Shown here in pieces: positions 16,418-26,892 of a stretch of DNA of 64,000 nucleotides. The notes under the pieces were generated by a model. The model was not told where the DNA came from and did not search any database. It saw nothing but the letters and a program-made list of their open reading frames with translations. Origin of the DNA: Gracilariopsis chorda (taxonomy: Eukaryota > Rhodophyta > Florideophyceae > Gracilariales > Gracilariaceae); contig NBIV01000053.1 of NCBI GenBank assembly GCA_003194525.1, positions 186,001 to 250,000 of the forward strand, read 5' to 3'. The stretch's first letter is position 1, and each line of letters begins with the position of its first letter. The position numbers and the translations under genes were made by a program.

Positions 16418-19006
16418 ATGCCTCCAACTCCGCCCAGTGCCTCAGGCGATGCGACACGTGAGCAGAACCGTCAACGTACTGCTGCAAGACGTCGAGCAGA
16501 GTCCAGTGAGCAACAGGCAGAGCGGAGACGTCGTAATAGAAAGCGAGCAGCCATACGGAGGGCAAATGAAACTGAGGAACAGCGTCAAGCACGAAGAACA
16601 GCTGATCGGGAACGTGCGAGAAGAAGAAGGACTACAGCTTCCGCCGCGCACACTGATGACGTTCGTGAGGCCGACCGTACAGCCACTGCTTTGGCACGAG
16701 CTTCAGAGACGCCAGATAATCGCGAAAATCGTCAGGCAAACGATCGTAACGCCCATCGTGCTGCAAGGCAACAGGATGACCCTGCTGCTGAACATTCTCG
16801 CCGTCACTCTGAAAGAACATCTAGACGGGCATCAAGAGAGCTTGAGAGCACAGCTGATCGACAACAGCGTCTTGAAGCTGAGCGCGAGAGCCGAAATGTC
16901 GCCCGTCGATTGTTTGAGTCGGATGATGTAGACGAGAGTGGCTACATGGACCTCGGTCTCACGAATGTAGAGTGCCGCTTTTGCAAGGCACTGCATTTCA
17001 AACAGGAAAGGGTTGTGAGCAGCTCCCGCTCGCAACCTCTTTTCTCGCAGTGCTGCGCGAAGGGGCATCTCAGCTTCCCTGCGCTTCTGGAGCCTCCACC
17101 TCTTCTTCGCCAACTGCTGACTGCGACTGGGCCCCGAGAGAACCACTTTCGTGCTGAGATCCGTGCCTACAACACAGTTATGTCTATGGCTTCCGTCAAG
17201 GCAAACTGGGTGAGCCGTGGTTCAGGAGACTCTACCTTCAATCCTACGATCACCATGCAGGGACAGATCTATCACTACATGGGTCCGCTCATTCCCGCTC
17301 AGGGTGTCCAGCCCGCATTTCTGTCTGTGTACATCCATGACACCGACTTTGACGCGCAGTCTGCGAGGCGAGCGGGGTTGCTGCCCCGCCTCCAACCGGA
17401 ACTGCTGTCTCAGTTGGCTGCCATGCTGCACACAGGCAATCCATACGTGCAGACATTCTGCAGCCTGCGCGAGTGGGCTATCACCGATACGCCAGCAAAT
17501 ACGTATCAGATGGTGATCCATGCTCATAGACGACCCCGCGGCGAGCATGTTCGTCGCTACAACGGGCCCGAGGCGTCGCAAGTAGCCGCCATCATTCCAG
17601 GGAATGAGGACGGCGAGATTGGGACGCGCGATATTGTTGTGCGTAGGCGTGGAGAGCTGACTGTAAATGGTGATGAGGTGCTGGACACTATCCCCGTCAG
17701 TCACAGATCGTACGATCCCTTGAGCTACGTTCTTTTGTTCCCATGTGGCCAGGACGGATGGCACCCTGAGATGAGGTATTGCCCACCAAACGCCTCGCGA
17801 GAGAAGAAGGTGACTTCGCTGATGTATTATTCGTGGCAGCTTTTCGAGAGACCGACCAAGTTCAGTACGATTCTACGCGGCAAACGGCTTTTCCAGCAGT
17901 ACATGGTTGACCAGTTCTGCAAGGTTGAGTCGGAGCGTTTGTCTTACTTGCGACACAACCAGGACAGACTTCGAGCTGCGGACTATACATCCCTGCGGGA
18001 GAGCCTGGGTGACTCTCTGCTGGGCGTGGATGAGGCCGATGCTGTTCGCGCTGGACGACTGTTCGTGTTGCCCTCCACATTTGTAAGAGGTGACCGATAC
18101 ATGAGACAGCAAATGCACGACATCATCGCCATATCCAACACCATTGGGCACCCCGATATCTTTCTCACGATGACGTGCAATCCGAACTGGCCTGAGATCA
18201 CCAGGGCGCTGTTCGATGGTCAGCGCGCTCCCGATCGACCCGATCTTTGTGTTCGAGTGTTTCGTCTCAAGATGAAAGCCTTGATGCCGTTTGTCATTGA
18301 TGAACAGTTCTTTGGAGCCGTTCTTGCTCATGTGCGGGTAATCGAGTTCCAAAAGCGAGGCGTACCGCACGCGCACATTATCTTCTTCCTCAACGAAGAT
18401 GCAAAGCAGCAGCTCCGAGACCCTGCTCACATTGAAAAGCTCATCTCAGCTGAGATTCCTCCTTCCTCCGACGCCACCTTACAGGAGTTGGTGCTCAAGC
18501 ACATGATTCACACTCCGTGCGGTGCAGGCAACCGGTCAGCGCTGTGCATGCGCGAGCTGACCTGCTTGAAGCACTTTCCGAAGCCGTTTCGCTCCAAAAC
18601 TGCACGGCTTGAGAATGAGTACTACATCAGCTACCGAAGACGCGCTCCTTCCGAGGGCGGGGTGTCTGTGGAACGAAGCTGCAGGGTCGGCCGTCGACAG
18701 CGCGTAGTGACGTTGGACAATTCGTGGGTGGTTCCACATTGCCCAGAGCTTCTCCGCCGGTTTGCATGCCACATCAACGTTGAGCTATGCGTATCGCGAC
18801 TTGGCGGTATCAAGTACCTCTTCAAGTATGTGTGCAAGGGTTCCGACAGAGTCACCATGGAGATTGTAGATGAGAACGGACGCCATGACGAGATCCAGAA
18901 CTTCCAGGACGCACGGTATGTGTCAGCCTCCGAAGCAGTGTGGCGGATGCTTGCGTTCGATATTGTCGATCGCAATCCACCCGTCGTGCGGCTTGAAGTA
19001 CACTGA
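16418..19006 (+). CDS. Helitron A Rep (HUH nuclease) N-terminal ORF
   Basis: From the ATG at 16418 (MPPTPPSASG) the ORF has 862 codons. An upstream TTG extension of 42 codons lies in a pyrimidine tract and is not preferred. Residues 1-170 are extremely Arg/Glu-rich (RRR and ETEEQR-type repeats), as in many Helitron proteins. Residues about 184-225 hold a Cys-rich zinc-like region (CRFC...CCAKGH). The Helitron-like N domain follows. The HUH motif is KRGVPHAHIIFF at about residue 645, with both His present. The tyrosine motif IKYLFKYVCKG is at about residue 798. Rep would nick and rejoin strands in rolling-circle transposition. The frame ends at 19006 because one T present in copy B (22868 region) is missing here, so the helicase part continues in another frame. 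Confidence 0.9.
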   Translation: MPPTPPSASGDATREQNRQRTAARRRAESSEQQAERRRRNRKRAAIRRANETEEQRQARRTADRERARRRRTTASAAHTDDVREADRTATALARASETPDNRENRQANDRNAHRAARQQDDPAAEHSRRHSERTSRRASRELESTADRQQRLEAERESRNVARRLFESDDVDESGYMDLGLTNVECRFCKALHFKQERVVSSSRSQPLFSQCCAKGHLSFPALLEPPPLLRQLLTATGPRENHFRAEIRAYNTVMSMASVKANWVSRGSGDSTFNPTITMQGQIYHYMGPLIPAQGVQPAFLSVYIHDTDFDAQSARRAGLLPRLQPELLSQLAAMLHTGNPYVQTFCSLREWAITDTPANTYQMVIHAHRRPRGEHVRRYNGPEASQVAAIIPGNEDGEIGTRDIVVRRRGELTVNGDEVLDTIPVSHRSYDPLSYVLLFPCGQDGWHPEMRYCPPNASREKKVTSLMYYSWQLFERPTKFSTILRGKRLFQQYMVDQFCKVESERLSYLRHNQDRLRAADYTSLRESLGDSLLGVDEADAVRAGRLFVLPSTFVRGDRYMRQQMHDIIAISNTIGHPDIFLTMTCNPNWPEITRALFDGQRAPDRPDLCVRVFRLKMKALMPFVIDEQFFGAVLAHVRVIEFQKRGVPHAHIIFFLNEDAKQQLRDPAHIEKLISAEIPPSSDATLQELVLKHMIHTPCGAGNRSALCMRELTCLKHFPKPFRSKTARLENEYYISYRRRAPSEGGVSVERSCRVGRRQRVVTLDNSWVVPHCPELLRRFACHINVELCVSRLGGIKYLFKYVCKGSDRVTMEIVDENGRHDEIQNFQDARYVSASEAVWRMLAFDIVDRNPPVVRLEVH

Positions 19007-19020
19007 AAGATCACCATACG

Positions 19021-21309
19021 GTGTTCTTCCGAGAAGGCGACGAGCACTCTGCTGCTAACAGAGAGCGGGCAGGAACCAAGCTGACTGAGTGGTTTGTGGC
19101 CAAGCAAAAGTACCCCGGCGCACGGCATATCCCTTATGCCCAGTTCCCGAGGTACTTTACTTGGAACAAATCAAACAAATGCTGGAAGCCGCGTGCATGT
19201 CTCCGACGTCGTTCGGTGTCTCGAAGCCAGCCCACCTCCTCCTCAGCTGCCGCTGCAGCAGCCGATCTATACGACTTCACTGGCAGCGGTGCGCATGTAG
19301 TTGGGCGCATTTATACTGCCAGTTCACGAGAGGGAGAGCGGTACTACCTCCGCTTACTCTTGACCCACACAGCGGGTGCTACTTCCTTTCAGCATCTCCG
19401 CACCGTGGATGGTCAGCAGTGTGGTAGCTTCAGGGAGGCCTGCCTCAAGAAAGGCCTTCTCGCCGACGACAGCGAGTGGAGACGGGCACTACGCGAGTCC
19501 TTTCGCTCCTCATTTGTTCCGCTCTCTCATTTGTTTGCCACCATCTTGCTTTACTGCGAGCCGTCGGACCCCCGTTCTCTGTGGGAGCAGCATCTATCGA
19601 TGTTCCTGCAGGATATACGCGCTCTACATCGCGGCATGATGCACGCACTGGCCGACGACGAAAGAGCCAGCTCTTACGTTCTCTTAGAAGTGCAAAAGGC
19701 ATTGCAAGAAATGGGTGGCCCACTGGCGTCTCTGTCATCGTACGGTCTTCCGACACCCATGCAGGACCTACCGGAATTGGGCGCTCCAACTCCGTCTCCG
19801 CAGCGAATCCAGTCGGAGCTGAACGACACTGTGCAAGCTGCCCTGCCTCTCTTCAATGAGCGTCAGCGTCTGGCGTTCAATACCGTCGTGGGGGCCATCC
19901 TTCCTGGCGTGTCCGCGGAGAGCTTGCAGGGTCTTGGTGGTCCTTCTACGCCAACGCAGCCAACCACTCGCGTTTTCTTTTTGGATGCTCCGGGTGGAAC
20001 CGGCAAGACCTTCCTCTCCAAGGCAATTCAGGCCACGTTACGCCTTCGTGGCAAGTCCGTCCTTACGGTAGCCCCGTCTGCTGTAGCAGCCATACTGCTT
20101 GAGGGCGGTCGGACGGCCCACTCCGTGTTCAAGATTCCCATCCCAGCCACCGCTGAGAGCACGTGCAACATCCCGGTCAACTCGCACCTGGCCACTCGGA
20201 TGAAGAACGTCCACCTCATTATCTGGGAAGAGATCGTAATGTGTCACCGCTTCTGCGTCGAAGCCGTAGACCGCACTCTCCGTGACATAACGCGCTCGCA
20301 GCTCCCCTTTGGAGGCAAGTTCGTATTGCTTTCTGGCGACTTTCGGCAGATTCTCCCCGTTGTTCTTGGCGGCTCTCGATCAGTGATCGTCAACGCATGC
20401 ATAAAACGCTCAAGTCTCTTTTCTTACTTTCGCACCTTGAGATTGACTGAGAACATGCGGCTTTCTGCGCTCCCTCAAGACCCCACAGCGACACAGGAGG
20501 CACTGCAGTTTCCAAACACGCTCTTGCAGATTGGAGAGGGCAGACTGCCAGGCACTGTCCCGCCAAAGCACCCCTTCACCCTGCCAGAGTCCGTACAATG
20601 TGTGGAGTCGTTCCGCACCATGGTCCGTACGGTCTTTCATGGTATCGCTCAAAGGTACATAGATGCGGATTGGCTAACGTCAACGGTGATTATAACCGCA
20701 CGAAACTATCGCCTACCAGTGCTCAACGACTATGTAGGCCACATGATTCCTGGAGCGTATCGCACGTACCTCAGTGCGGACAAGGTGAGCGACAACGACG
20801 GTGCCGCGCTGCAGTACCCTGTCGAGATGCTCAACACTCTGACCGCCGGGTCGGCGCTGCCGGACCACCGCCTCAAACTCAAAAAGGGCTTTGTGGTTAT
20901 GCTCCTTTGCAACTTGGATCCCTCAAACGGCCACGTCAATGGTGCCATCTATACCGTAGAAGACATGCAAAGCAACGTACTGTTCCTTCGACTCGCTTCT
21001 GGAGTGAATCGTGGCAACGCACTATGCCTGCCACGCATGCCCTGTGGACCTGGAGACGACAACGTTCCGGTTCCCAACTTCACTCGCACCCAGTTCCCGG
21101 TACGTGTCTGTTTTGCCATCACTACCAATAAGGCACAGGGTCAGTCGTATAGTGGTCGCATCGGACTGGATTTGCGTGATGGCTGTTTCACGCATGGCCA
21201 GCTGTACGTCGCCTTTTCTCGGACCACCAACCCGTCCAACATCGTGGCCTGTCTCCCTGCCGGTAGCACCTTTACCAATAATGTAGTGTACCCCGAAGTT
21301 CTTTCGTAG
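19021..21309 (+). CDS. Helitron A Pif1-type helicase ORF
   Basis: An ORF of 762 codons continues the Rep protein after a one-base shift. Its GTG start is therefore only the open frame limit, and in family members Rep and helicase are one protein. Superfamily 1 helicase motifs appear in order: Walker A APGGTGKTFLSK (about residue 322), the Walker B region LIIWEEIVM (about 19 codons before 20275), GDFRQILPVV (about residue 439), TNKAQGQSYSGRIGLDL (about 21124) and QLYVAFSRTTNPSN (about 21199). Walker B reads EE, where copy B keeps the usual DE, so a first acidic residue has changed conservatively. Helicase unwinding would supply the displaced strand. With the frame shift the copy may no longer be autonomous. 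Confidence 0.9.
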   Translation: MFFREGDEHSAANRERAGTKLTEWFVAKQKYPGARHIPYAQFPRYFTWNKSNKCWKPRACLRRRSVSRSQPTSSSAAAAAADLYDFTGSGAHVVGRIYTASSREGERYYLRLLLTHTAGATSFQHLRTVDGQQCGSFREACLKKGLLADDSEWRRALRESFRSSFVPLSHLFATILLYCEPSDPRSLWEQHLSMFLQDIRALHRGMMHALADDERASSYVLLEVQKALQEMGGPLASLSSYGLPTPMQDLPELGAPTPSPQRIQSELNDTVQAALPLFNERQRLAFNTVVGAILPGVSAESLQGLGGPSTPTQPTTRVFFLDAPGGTGKTFLSKAIQATLRLRGKSVLTVAPSAVAAILLEGGRTAHSVFKIPIPATAESTCNIPVNSHLATRMKNVHLIIWEEIVMCHRFCVEAVDRTLRDITRSQLPFGGKFVLLSGDFRQILPVVLGGSRSVIVNACIKRSSLFSYFRTLRLTENMRLSALPQDPTATQEALQFPNTLLQIGEGRLPGTVPPKHPFTLPESVQCVESFRTMVRTVFHGIAQRYIDADWLTSTVIITARNYRLPVLNDYVGHMIPGAYRTYLSADKVSDNDGAALQYPVEMLNTLTAGSALPDHRLKLKKGFVVMLLCNLDPSNGHVNGAIYTVEDMQSNVLFLRLASGVNRGNALCLPRMPCGPGDDNVPVPNFTRTQFPVRVCFAITTNKAQGQSYSGRIGLDLRDGCFTHGQLYVAFSRTTNPSNIVACLPAGSTFTNNVVYPEVLS

Positions 21310-21471
21310 ACCAACTTGATAGCTTTAAGTAAACCTTTTCTTTTTTCTTTCATTTTTTTCTTTTCTTGTCCCTTCTCACTCCCCAAACATACTTGCATTC
21401 TACAAACAAACTACCCAAAACACGGTACCCAAATACTCCTTTCACTCTAATGCTTCTTTCACTCCTTAACC

Positions 21472-21499
21472 CGTGCGAAGCACGCAATGGAGCCACTTG
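21472..21499 (+). other. 3' terminal hairpin of Helitron A
   Basis: CGTGC-GAA-GCACG (21472-21484) followed by CAATGGAGCCACTTG matches the 3' ends of copies B (25337-25364) and C (about 26958-26987). A hairpin just before the 3' end is the known Helitron termination signal. Confidence 0.75.
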
Positions 21500-24400
21500 T
21501 CCCCCCTAACTAAAGACAATGTTTGTCTGTCTGTCTGTCTGTGTGTGTGTCTGCCAGCTAACGCTCACTCATTGGCCCCAAAATCTCAAGTAGCTACCAT
21601 CATTCCAGGGAATGAGGACGGCGAGATTGGGACGCGCGATATTGTTGTGTGTAGGCGTGGAGACCTGACTGTAAATGGTGATGAGGTGCTGGACACTATC
21701 CCCGTCAGTCACAGATCGCACGATCCCTTGAGCTACGTTCTTTTGTTCCCATGTGGCCAGGATGGATGGCACCCTGAGATGAGGTATTGCCCACCAAACG
21801 CTTCGCGAGAGAAGAAGGTGACTGCGCTGATGTATTATTCGTGGCAGCTTTTCGAGAGACCGACCGAGTTCAGTACGATTCTACGCGGCAAACGGCTCTT
21901 CCAGCAGTACATGGTTGACCAGTTCTGCAAGGTTGAGTCGGAGCGTTTGTCTTACTTACGACACAACCAGGACAGACTTCGAGCTGCGGACTATACATCC
22001 CTGCGCGAGAGCCTGGGTGACTCTCTGCTGGGCGTGGATGAGGCCGATGCTGTTCGCGCTGGACGACTGTTCGTGTTGCCCTCCACATTTGTAGGAGGTG
22101 ACCAATACATGAGACAGCAAATGCACGACATCATCGCCATATCCAACACCATTGGGCACCCCGATATCTTTCTCACGATGACGTGCAATCCGAACTGGCC
22201 TGAGATCACCAGGGCGCTGTTCGATTGTCAGCGCGCTCCCGATCGACCCGAACTTTGTGCTTGAGTGTTTCGTCTCAAGATGAAACACGCTCACATTGAA
22301 AAGCTCATCTCAGCTGAAATTCCTCCTTCCTCTGACGCCACCTTACAAGAGTTGGTGCTCAAGCACATGATTCACACTCCTTGCGGTGCACGCAACCTGT
22401 CAGCTCTATGAATGCGCAAGCTGACCTGCTTGAAGCACTTTCCGAAGCCGTTTCGCTCCGAAACTGCACGGCTTGAGAATGAGTACTACATCAGCTACCG
22501 AAGACGCGCTCCTTCCGAGGGCGGGGTGTCTGTGGAACGAAGCTGCAGGGTCGGCCGCCAACAGCGCGTAGTGACGTTGGACAATTCGTGGGTGGTTCCA
22601 CATTGCCCAGAGCTTCTCCGCCGGTTTGCATGCCACATCAACGTTGAGCTATGCGTATCGCGACTTGGCGGTATCAAGTACCTCTTCAAGTATGTGTGCA
22701 AGGGTTCCGACAGAGTCACCATGGAGATTTGTAGATGAGAACGGACGCCATGAAGAGATCCAGAACTTTCAGGACGCACGGTATGTGTCAGCCTCTGAAG
22801 CAATGTGGCGGATTCTTGCGTTCGACATTGTCGATCGCAATCCACTCGTCGTGCAGCTTGCAGTACACTTGAAAGATCACCATACGGTGTTCTTCCGAGA
22901 AGGCGACGAGCACTCCGCTGCTAACAGAGAGTGGGCAGGAACCAAGCTGATTGAGTGGTTTGTGGCCAACCAAAAGTACCCCGGTGCACAGCATATCCCT
23001 CCCTTATGCCCAGTTCCCGAGGAATTTACTTGGAACAAATCAAACAAATGCTGGAAGCCGCGTGCATGTCTCCGACGTCGTTCTGTGTCTCGAAGCCAGC
23101 CCACCTCCTCCTAAGCGGCCGCTGCAGCAGCCGATCTATACGACTTCGCTGGCAGCGGTGCGCATGTAGTTGGGCGCATTTACACTGCCAGTCTACGAGA
23201 GGGTGAGCGGTACTACCTCCGCTTACTCTTGACCCACACAGCGGGTGCTACTTCCTTTCAGCATCTCCGCACCGTGGATGTTCAGCAGTGTGGTAGCTTC
23301 AGGGAGGCCTGCCTCAAGAACGGCCTTCTCGCCGACGACAGCGAGTGGAGACGGGCACTACGCGATTCCTTTTGCTCCTCATTTGTTCCGCTCTCTCATT
23401 TGTTTGCCACCATCTTGCTTTACTGCGAGCCGTCGGACCCCTGTTTTCTGTGGGAGCAGCATCTATCGATGTTCCTGCAGTATATATGCGCTCGACATCG
23501 CGGCATGATGCAGGCACTGGCTGACAACGATAGGGCCAGCTCTTACGTTCTCTTAGAAGTGCAAAAGGCATTGCAAGAAATGGGTGGCCCACTGGCGTCT
23601 CTGTCATCGTACGGTCTTCCGACACCCAAGAGGACCTACCCGAAATGCGCGCTCCAGCTCGGTCTCCGCAGCAAATCCAGTCGCAGCTGAACAATACTGT
23701 GCAAGCTGCCCTCTCTCTTCAATGAGCGTCAGCGTCTGGCGTTCAATACCGTTGTGGGGGCCATCCTTCCTGGCGTGTCCGCGGAGAGCTTGTAGGGCCT
23801 TGGTGGTCCTTCTACAGCAACGCAGCCAACCACTCGCGTATTCTTCTTGGATGCTCCGGGTGGAACCGGCAAGACCTTCCTCTCCAAGGCAATTCAGGCC
23901 ACGTTACGCCTTCATGGCAAGTCCGTCCTTACGGTAGCCACGTCTGCTGTAGCAGCCATACTGCTTGAGGGCGGTCGGATGGCCCACTCCGTGTTCAGGA
24001 TTCCCTCCCAGCCACCGCTGAGAGCACGTGCAACATCCCAGTCAACTCGCACCTGGCCAATCGGATGAAGAACGTCGACCTCATTATCCGGGACGAGATC
24101 GTAATGTGTCATCGCTTCTGCGTCGAAGCCATAGACCGCACTCTCCGTGACATAAAGCGCTCGCAGCTCCTATTTGGAGGCAAGTTTGTATTGCTTTCTG
24201 GCGACTTTCGGCAGATTCTCCCCGTTGTTCTTGGCGGCTCTCGATCAGTGATCGTCAACGCATGCATAAAACGCTCAAGTCTCTTTTCTTACTTTCGCAC
24301 CTTGAGATTGACTGAGAACATGCGGCTTTCTGCGCTCCCTCAAGACCCCACAGCGACACAGGAGGCATTGCAGTTTCCAAACACGCTCTTGCAGATTGGA

Positions 24401-25364
24401 GAGGGCAGACTGCCAGGCACTGTCCCACCAAAGCACCCCTTCACCCTGCCAGAGTCGGTACAATGTGTGGAGTCGTTCCGCACCATGGTCCGTATGGTCT
24501 TGCATGGTATCGCTCAAGGGTACATAGATGCGGACTGGCTAACGTCAACGGTGATTATAACCGCACGAAACTATCGCCTACCAGAGCTCAACGACTATGT
24601 AGGCCACATGATTCCTGGAGCGTATCGCACGTACCTCAGTGCGGACAAGGTGAGCGACGACGACGGTGCCGCGCTGCAGTACCCTGTCGAGATGCTCAAC
24701 ACTCTGACCGCCGGGTCAGCGCTGCTGGACCACTGCCTCAAACTCAAAAAGGGCTTTGTGGTTATGCTCCTTCGCAACTAGGATCCCTCAAACGGCCACG
24801 TCAATGGTGCCATCTATACCGTAGAAGACATGCAAAGCAACGTACTGTTCCTTCGACTCGCTTCTGGAGTGAATCGTGGTAACGCACTATGCCTGCCACG
24901 CATGCCCTTTGGACCTGGAGACGACAACTTTCCGGTTCCCAACTTCACTCGCACCCAGTTCCCAGTACGTGTCTGTTTTGCCATCACTACCAATAAGGCA
25001 CAGGGTCAGTCGTATAGTGGTCGCATTGGACTGGATTTGCGTGATGGCTCTTTCACGCATGGCCAGCTGTACGTCGCCTTTTCTCGGACCACCAACCCGT
25101 CCAACATCGTGGCCTGTCTCCCTGCCGGTAGCACCTCTACCAATAATGTAGTGTACCCCAAAGTTCTTTTGTAGACGAACTTGATAGCTTTTAGTAAACC
25201 TCTTCTTTTTTCTTTAATTTTTTTCTTTTCTTCTCCCTTCTTAATCCCCAAAAATACTTGCATTCTACAAACAAACGACCCAAAACACGCTACCCAAATA
25301 CTCTTTTCACTCTAATGCTTCTTTGAGTCCTTAACGCGTGCGAAACACGCAATGGAGCCACTTG
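21500..25364 (+). mobile_element. Helitron B, decayed internal-deletion copy
   Basis: This 3.9-kb copy of the same family begins directly after Helitron A. It keeps only about 85 bp of the 5' end, then joins Rep sequence matching 17577 of copy A. The 5' regulatory part and the whole N-terminal third of Rep are therefore deleted. The 3' end is intact and abuts Helitron C. Nucleotide identity to A looks above 95 percent in the shared parts. Confidence 0.85.
21588..25174 (+). pseudogene. Helitron B Rep-helicase pseudogene
   Basis: The reading frame follows copy A from the middle of Rep to the helicase end. A deletion of about 147 bp (between 22285 and 22295, matching 18275-18424 of A) removes the HUH motif, so this copy cannot nick DNA. 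In-frame stops occur near 22262, 23113, 23793 and 24779, and several small indels shift the frame. The helicase motifs remain readable: Walker A near 23861, DE-type Walker B near 24090, GDFRQILPVV near 24200 and the C-terminal KAQGQSYSGR and YVAFSRTTNPSN near 25000-25090. Copy B keeps the T that copy A lost at the Rep-helicase junction, which shows the ancestral single frame. Confidence 0.9.
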
Positions 25365-25698
25365 TCCCCCCTTACTAAAGACAATGTTTGTCCGTCTGTG
25401 TGTCTGTGTGTCTGTGTGTCTGTGTGTCAGCTAACGCCCACTCATTGCCTGAAAAATCGGCAAGGAGGCGGCCAAGTGGAAACGTGGCACTTTATGCGCT
25501 CCAAGAGGCATCTTGCACTGCATAATGCGACACGTTCCCACCTGGCGCCTTTTGCACGCCACAGTACCCTATCCGTTTGACCAAAGTAGCCCACCCGTTA
25601 CACTATAGTAACCGACCCGTTGCAATGCAGTGCACAGGACCGTTTTAATTACTATTTTTCAACGGTCATGTGCACCAATGGCATTGCACGCTATACTA

Positions 25699-25810
25699 CA
25701 CCATGGTTATGCACACCAATAAAATGGCACTACAATAAAGCGTGCCATGTCATTCACCATGGTTATGCACATCAATGGCATGGCAGTACACTAACGCGTG
25801 CCATGTCATT
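25699..25810 (+). repeat. two tandem 56-bp units in Helitron C
   Basis: Units 25699-25754 and 25755-25810 both start CACCATGGTTATGCACA and end GCGTGCCATGTCATT, with about eight differences between them. Confidence 0.85.
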
Positions 25811-25963
25811 CGGGCGCTGAGCGCTCTACTTTCCTTTGCTTTACTTACCCTACAAATATGACATTGCTCAACATAAGTATACACGCATTTACTTGCCGGC
25901 ACGTCAATAATCCTCTAAACCATAGAGCAGTACGCAGTGATCTCTTAAACGACGCTCTGCAGA

Positions 25964-26060
25964 ACCATGCTCTACACGACGATGCTAGGCGCGACAATGG
26001 TAAAAGAGACAATGCTAGGCGCGATGATTCGAGGAGCGACGATGCTAGGCACGAAAATTC
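25964..26060 (+). repeat. 15-bp minisatellite block 1 in Helitron C
   Basis: Degenerate copies of a 15-base unit near GCGACGATGCTAGGC. In one frame it reads as five-residue units of the form RDDAR or RDNAR. It is a shorter version of the block at 26348-26485, about 290 bp away. Confidence 0.8.
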
Positions 26061-26347
26061 TCTACGCTGCTGCGGTATACGCGAAGGTTTTACTTCTGCA
26101 CGGTACCATAGTTTACTGCATAATTGCCACATGCAGTGCAACCTTCTACGATGCTCCGCGCAACAAAGCTATGCTTGACCATGTTCTACATGAAGACTTT
26201 ATGCGCCATAGTGGAATGCGCGACGATTCTACTTCCGTTTACCAAGCAATGCTCTACAGCTTCATCCTCAATGCTCGATGCCATAGAAGCCATAATAACT
26301 GAGCAGCACGCCATGTTACCCTAAATGAGGTTCTGCACAAAAATGCT

Positions 26348-26485
26348 CGACGATGCTAGACGCCACGATGCTGGCCGCGACGATCCTAAGCGCGACAATG
26401 CTAGGCGCGACGATGGTAGGCGCGATGATGCTAGACGCCATGATACCAGGCGCGATTATTCGAGGAGCGACGATGCTAGATGTCA
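26348..26485 (+). repeat. 15-bp minisatellite block 2 in Helitron C
   Basis: About nine units of GCGACGATGCTAGGC type lie in tandem. They read in frame as pentapeptides (RDDAR, RHDAG, RDDPK, RDNAR, RDDGR and so on) inside an ATG-started ORF of 132 codons (26325-26723). The open frame may simply result from a repeat period divisible by three. No product is claimed. Confidence 0.85.
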
Positions 26486-26772
26486 CTGTACAGATTTATG
26501 CTCAAATTTCGATGCAATAGAAGCCACAATACCTTCTCAAACGAGTCTGCAGAGGGTGTCTGATGCTCTGATGGCAGTGCAAGGTATATTAAAGGCGGCA
26601 ATGCCACTCTGTTCAATAATGCTAAGCACCAAAACGCTACGAACGACTATGCTTTGCACGATGGTGGCACTTTCCTTTCAAATGTTAAAATATAGAGATC
26701 TAATCAACACGCCCGAAGCGTAGCCTGACATAGCAGCCTATGCAGATTGCGTGTCGAGGCGGTGGGGCAGTA

Positions 26773-26802
26773 TGCACGCGGGGTGTGAAACGCCCGCGTG
26801 CA
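26773..26802. repeat. hairpin 1 near Helitron C 3' end
   Basis: TGCACGCGGG and CCCGCGTGCA form a perfect 10-bp stem around a GTGAAACG-type loop. A sister hairpin with the same loop follows at 26857-26892. Confidence 0.8.
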
Positions 26803-26856
26803 AAGCATGCCATTGCCATACCAACATCTACGAACTGCATGCGGCGGCGGTGGGAT

Positions 26857-26892
26857 GCTCTGCAGGGGGCGTGAAACGCCCGCGTGCAGAGC
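26857..26892. repeat. hairpin 2 near Helitron C 3' end
   Basis: GCTCTGCA and TGCAGAGC form the outer stem. The interior GGGCGTGAAACGCCCGCG repeats the loop side of hairpin 1. The two look like a duplication with compensating arm changes. Confidence 0.75.

Larger units (their letters stand above)
15363..21499 (+). mobile_element. Helitron A, with Rep and helicase ORFs
   Basis: This 6.1-kb rolling-circle transposon encodes a HUH Rep and a Pif1-type helicase. The 5' end is taken as TCCCCCC followed by ACTAAAGACAATGTTTGTC and a TCTG/TGTG run, because the same start recurs at 21500 and 25365. The 3' end holds a CGTGC-GAA-GCACG hairpin, then CAATGGAGCCACTTG, also shared by all three copies. It abuts Helitron B directly. 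Pyrimidine tracts flank the coding part (about 16328-16370 and 21334-21385). The termini lack a plain CTRR end, so it may belong to a non-canonical Helitron group. Exact ends are uncertain by a few bases. Confidence 0.85.

Noticed and set aside
26348-26485. CRISPR-like array
   Set aside because: The units are 15 bp, adjacent and degenerate without spacers, and the DNA is eukaryotic. It is a minisatellite.
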